DNA from: JAPLMI01 sp043798375
Lineage (GTDB): Bacteria > Omnitrophota > Gorgyraeia > 2-01-FULL-45-10
Assembly: GCA_043798375.1 (NCBI GenBank)
Contig: JAZDOS010000006.1
Span: 21,632 to 85,631, forward strand
Reading direction: 5' to 3'
Length of the DNA stretch: 64,000 nucleotides
Shown here: positions 63,624 to 64,000 of the stretch, in pieces
Position numbering within the stretch: position 1 is the first letter of the stretch
Layout of the letters: each line of letters opens with the position of its first letter
Translations under genes and position numbers: made by a program
The notes under the pieces: generated by a model
Databases searched by the model: none
Told to the model about the DNA's origin: nothing
The model's input: the letters and a program-made list of their open reading frames with translations, nothing else

Positions 63624-64000
63624 CATGTTTTTCCATTATTACTAACGGCATGGACTATATCTTCACCCTCTTGATAGCCTCAAGGAGGGGCTGACGTATT
63701 ATAACTTCTTTCGAAGCCATCTCGGCTTACGCCTCAGTCTCTACAGGGAAAAGATTGGCTTTTTCGAGATACAACCGAACTGTGTGGCCTGTATTAGTTC
63801 GTTTCTTTGAGTAATTAAACTTAGCCGTTTCATCGACCAATCTACTCAAATGAACCATACTTTCAGGCGTCATCCTTTTGGGATGTACGTCAATCAGCCT
63901 TATAACCTGTTCGGCCAACTCTTTCTTCAAACGAAGATATGGCAAGAGGACATTTAAAACCGACTCGACCTCTTTTAAACCGACTATAGTATACTCCGTC
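63624..64000 (-). other. Group I intron in 23S rRNA at the I-CreI site (5' part beyond window)
   Basis: The rRNA sequence ends at CGTAAGACAG; in unspliced rRNA genes ACGT precedes this. The inserted sequence ends in G (63624), as group I introns do. Upstream it contains GAAGATATAGTCC, the classic P7/P9 region of group I catalytic cores, and a LAGLIDADG endonuclease frame. Insertion after U in ACGT/CGTGAGACAG is the site used by the Chlamydomonas chloroplast intron that encodes I-CreI. The 5' half of the intron is off the window. Confidence 0.85.
63727..64000 (-). CDS. LAGLIDADG homing endonuclease, I-CreI-like (C-terminal part)
   Basis: An open frame runs from TAG at 63727 to the window edge, giving 90 residues with no start codon needed inside. 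It begins ..VGLKEVESVLNVLLPYLRLKKELAEQVI and continues MTPESMVHLSRLVDETAKFNYSKKRTNTGHTVRLYLEK. This follows the C-terminal half of I-CreI-type enzymes (their QPFLKLKQKQANLVLKIIEQL and later VDQIAALNDSKTRK..TVRAVLD). The LAGLIDADG helix itself lies beyond coordinate 64000. It would cut intron-less 23S genes and spread the intron. Confidence 0.85.
   Translation of the reverse strand, partial: TEYTIVGLKEVESVLNVLLPYLRLKKELAEQVIRLIDVHPKRMTPESMVHLSRLVDETAKFNYSKKRTNTGHTVRLYLEKANLFPVETEA

Noticed and set aside
1..64000. Transfer RNA genes, phage, integrase or complete insertion sequences
   Set aside because: No tRNA-like cloverleaf (GGTTCGAATCC-type T-arm with matching stems), transposase or integrase frame was found on either strand; the only endonuclease is the intron-borne one.

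Overview
Kind of organism. The window is bacterial, about 90% coding, with almost every gene on the minus strand. An RND pump with a TolC-type outer-membrane protein points to a diderm cell. A bacterial Wood-Ljungdahl (acetyl-CoA) pathway cluster, a class III-like pilin leader (KA/FTLVE), a membrane-fused spermidine-synthase-like protein, SpoIID in a non-sporulating context and an intron-split 23S rRNA together suggest an uncultured anaerobic lineage such as Omnitrophota. That placement is inference from gene content, not a sequence match.

Layout, read in the direction of transcription (high to low coordinates). (1) 64000-63144: 3' end of a 23S rRNA gene interrupted by a group I intron carrying an I-CreI-like LAGLIDADG homing endonuclease gene, then 5S rRNA and a terminator. 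(2) 62954-58721: pilin-like protein, a 24-residue very basic micro-protein, a zinc-ribbon/EF-Tu-domain-2-like protein and small secreted, HAMP and GT39 proteins. (3) 58629-46559, headed by a strong promoter: EF-G-like GTPase, yebC, ruvCAB, queH, DUF2905-like, spoIID, queA, tgt, yajC, secDF. (4) 46509-39322: cation efflux, recJ, a radical SAM enzyme with a signal peptide, a DsbD/TauE-like membrane protein, the spermidine-synthase-like membrane protein, a CheY-like receiver, then PilZ. (5) 38672-33743: marR-tolC-RND operon without an adaptor gene, behind a consensus promoter overlapped by a palindrome. (6) 33590-25314: homospermidine synthase, a secreted beta-propeller protein, polA, glgA, coaE. 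(7) 25323-18507: rho, rpmE, prfA, prmC, murA, rpsP, trmD, rplS, rnhB. (8) 18344-1: fhs-fchA-folD-metF-acsB-acsC-acsV-cooC-acsD-acsE-panB-panE, a second acsE-like gene, a P-loop/DRTGG protein, apbE and mnmA.

How the genes work together. Region 8 encodes the whole folate branch from formate to methyl-tetrahydrofolate, methyl transfer to the corrinoid protein, its reductive activator, the nickel-insertion ATPase and acetyl-CoA synthase. No carbon monoxide dehydrogenase (acsA/cooS) or formate dehydrogenase gene is present in the window. panB and panE, for pantothenate and so coenzyme A, are embedded in the cluster, and PanB uses the same folate-bound C1 unit.

The most unusual property is the repeat load. 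At least eight families of short palindromes sit exactly at gene junctions and supply stop codons, Shine-Dalgarno sites, start codons and whole N- or C-terminal peptides. The clearest family encodes an N-terminal MNPA..RKGGVK-like extension four times. Degenerate heptanucleotide tandem repeats lie inside trmD, prmC, tgt, queA (twice) and ruvC. A 227-bp MITE-like element with 14-bp perfect terminal repeats adjoins queA and has possible relatives in the acs cluster.
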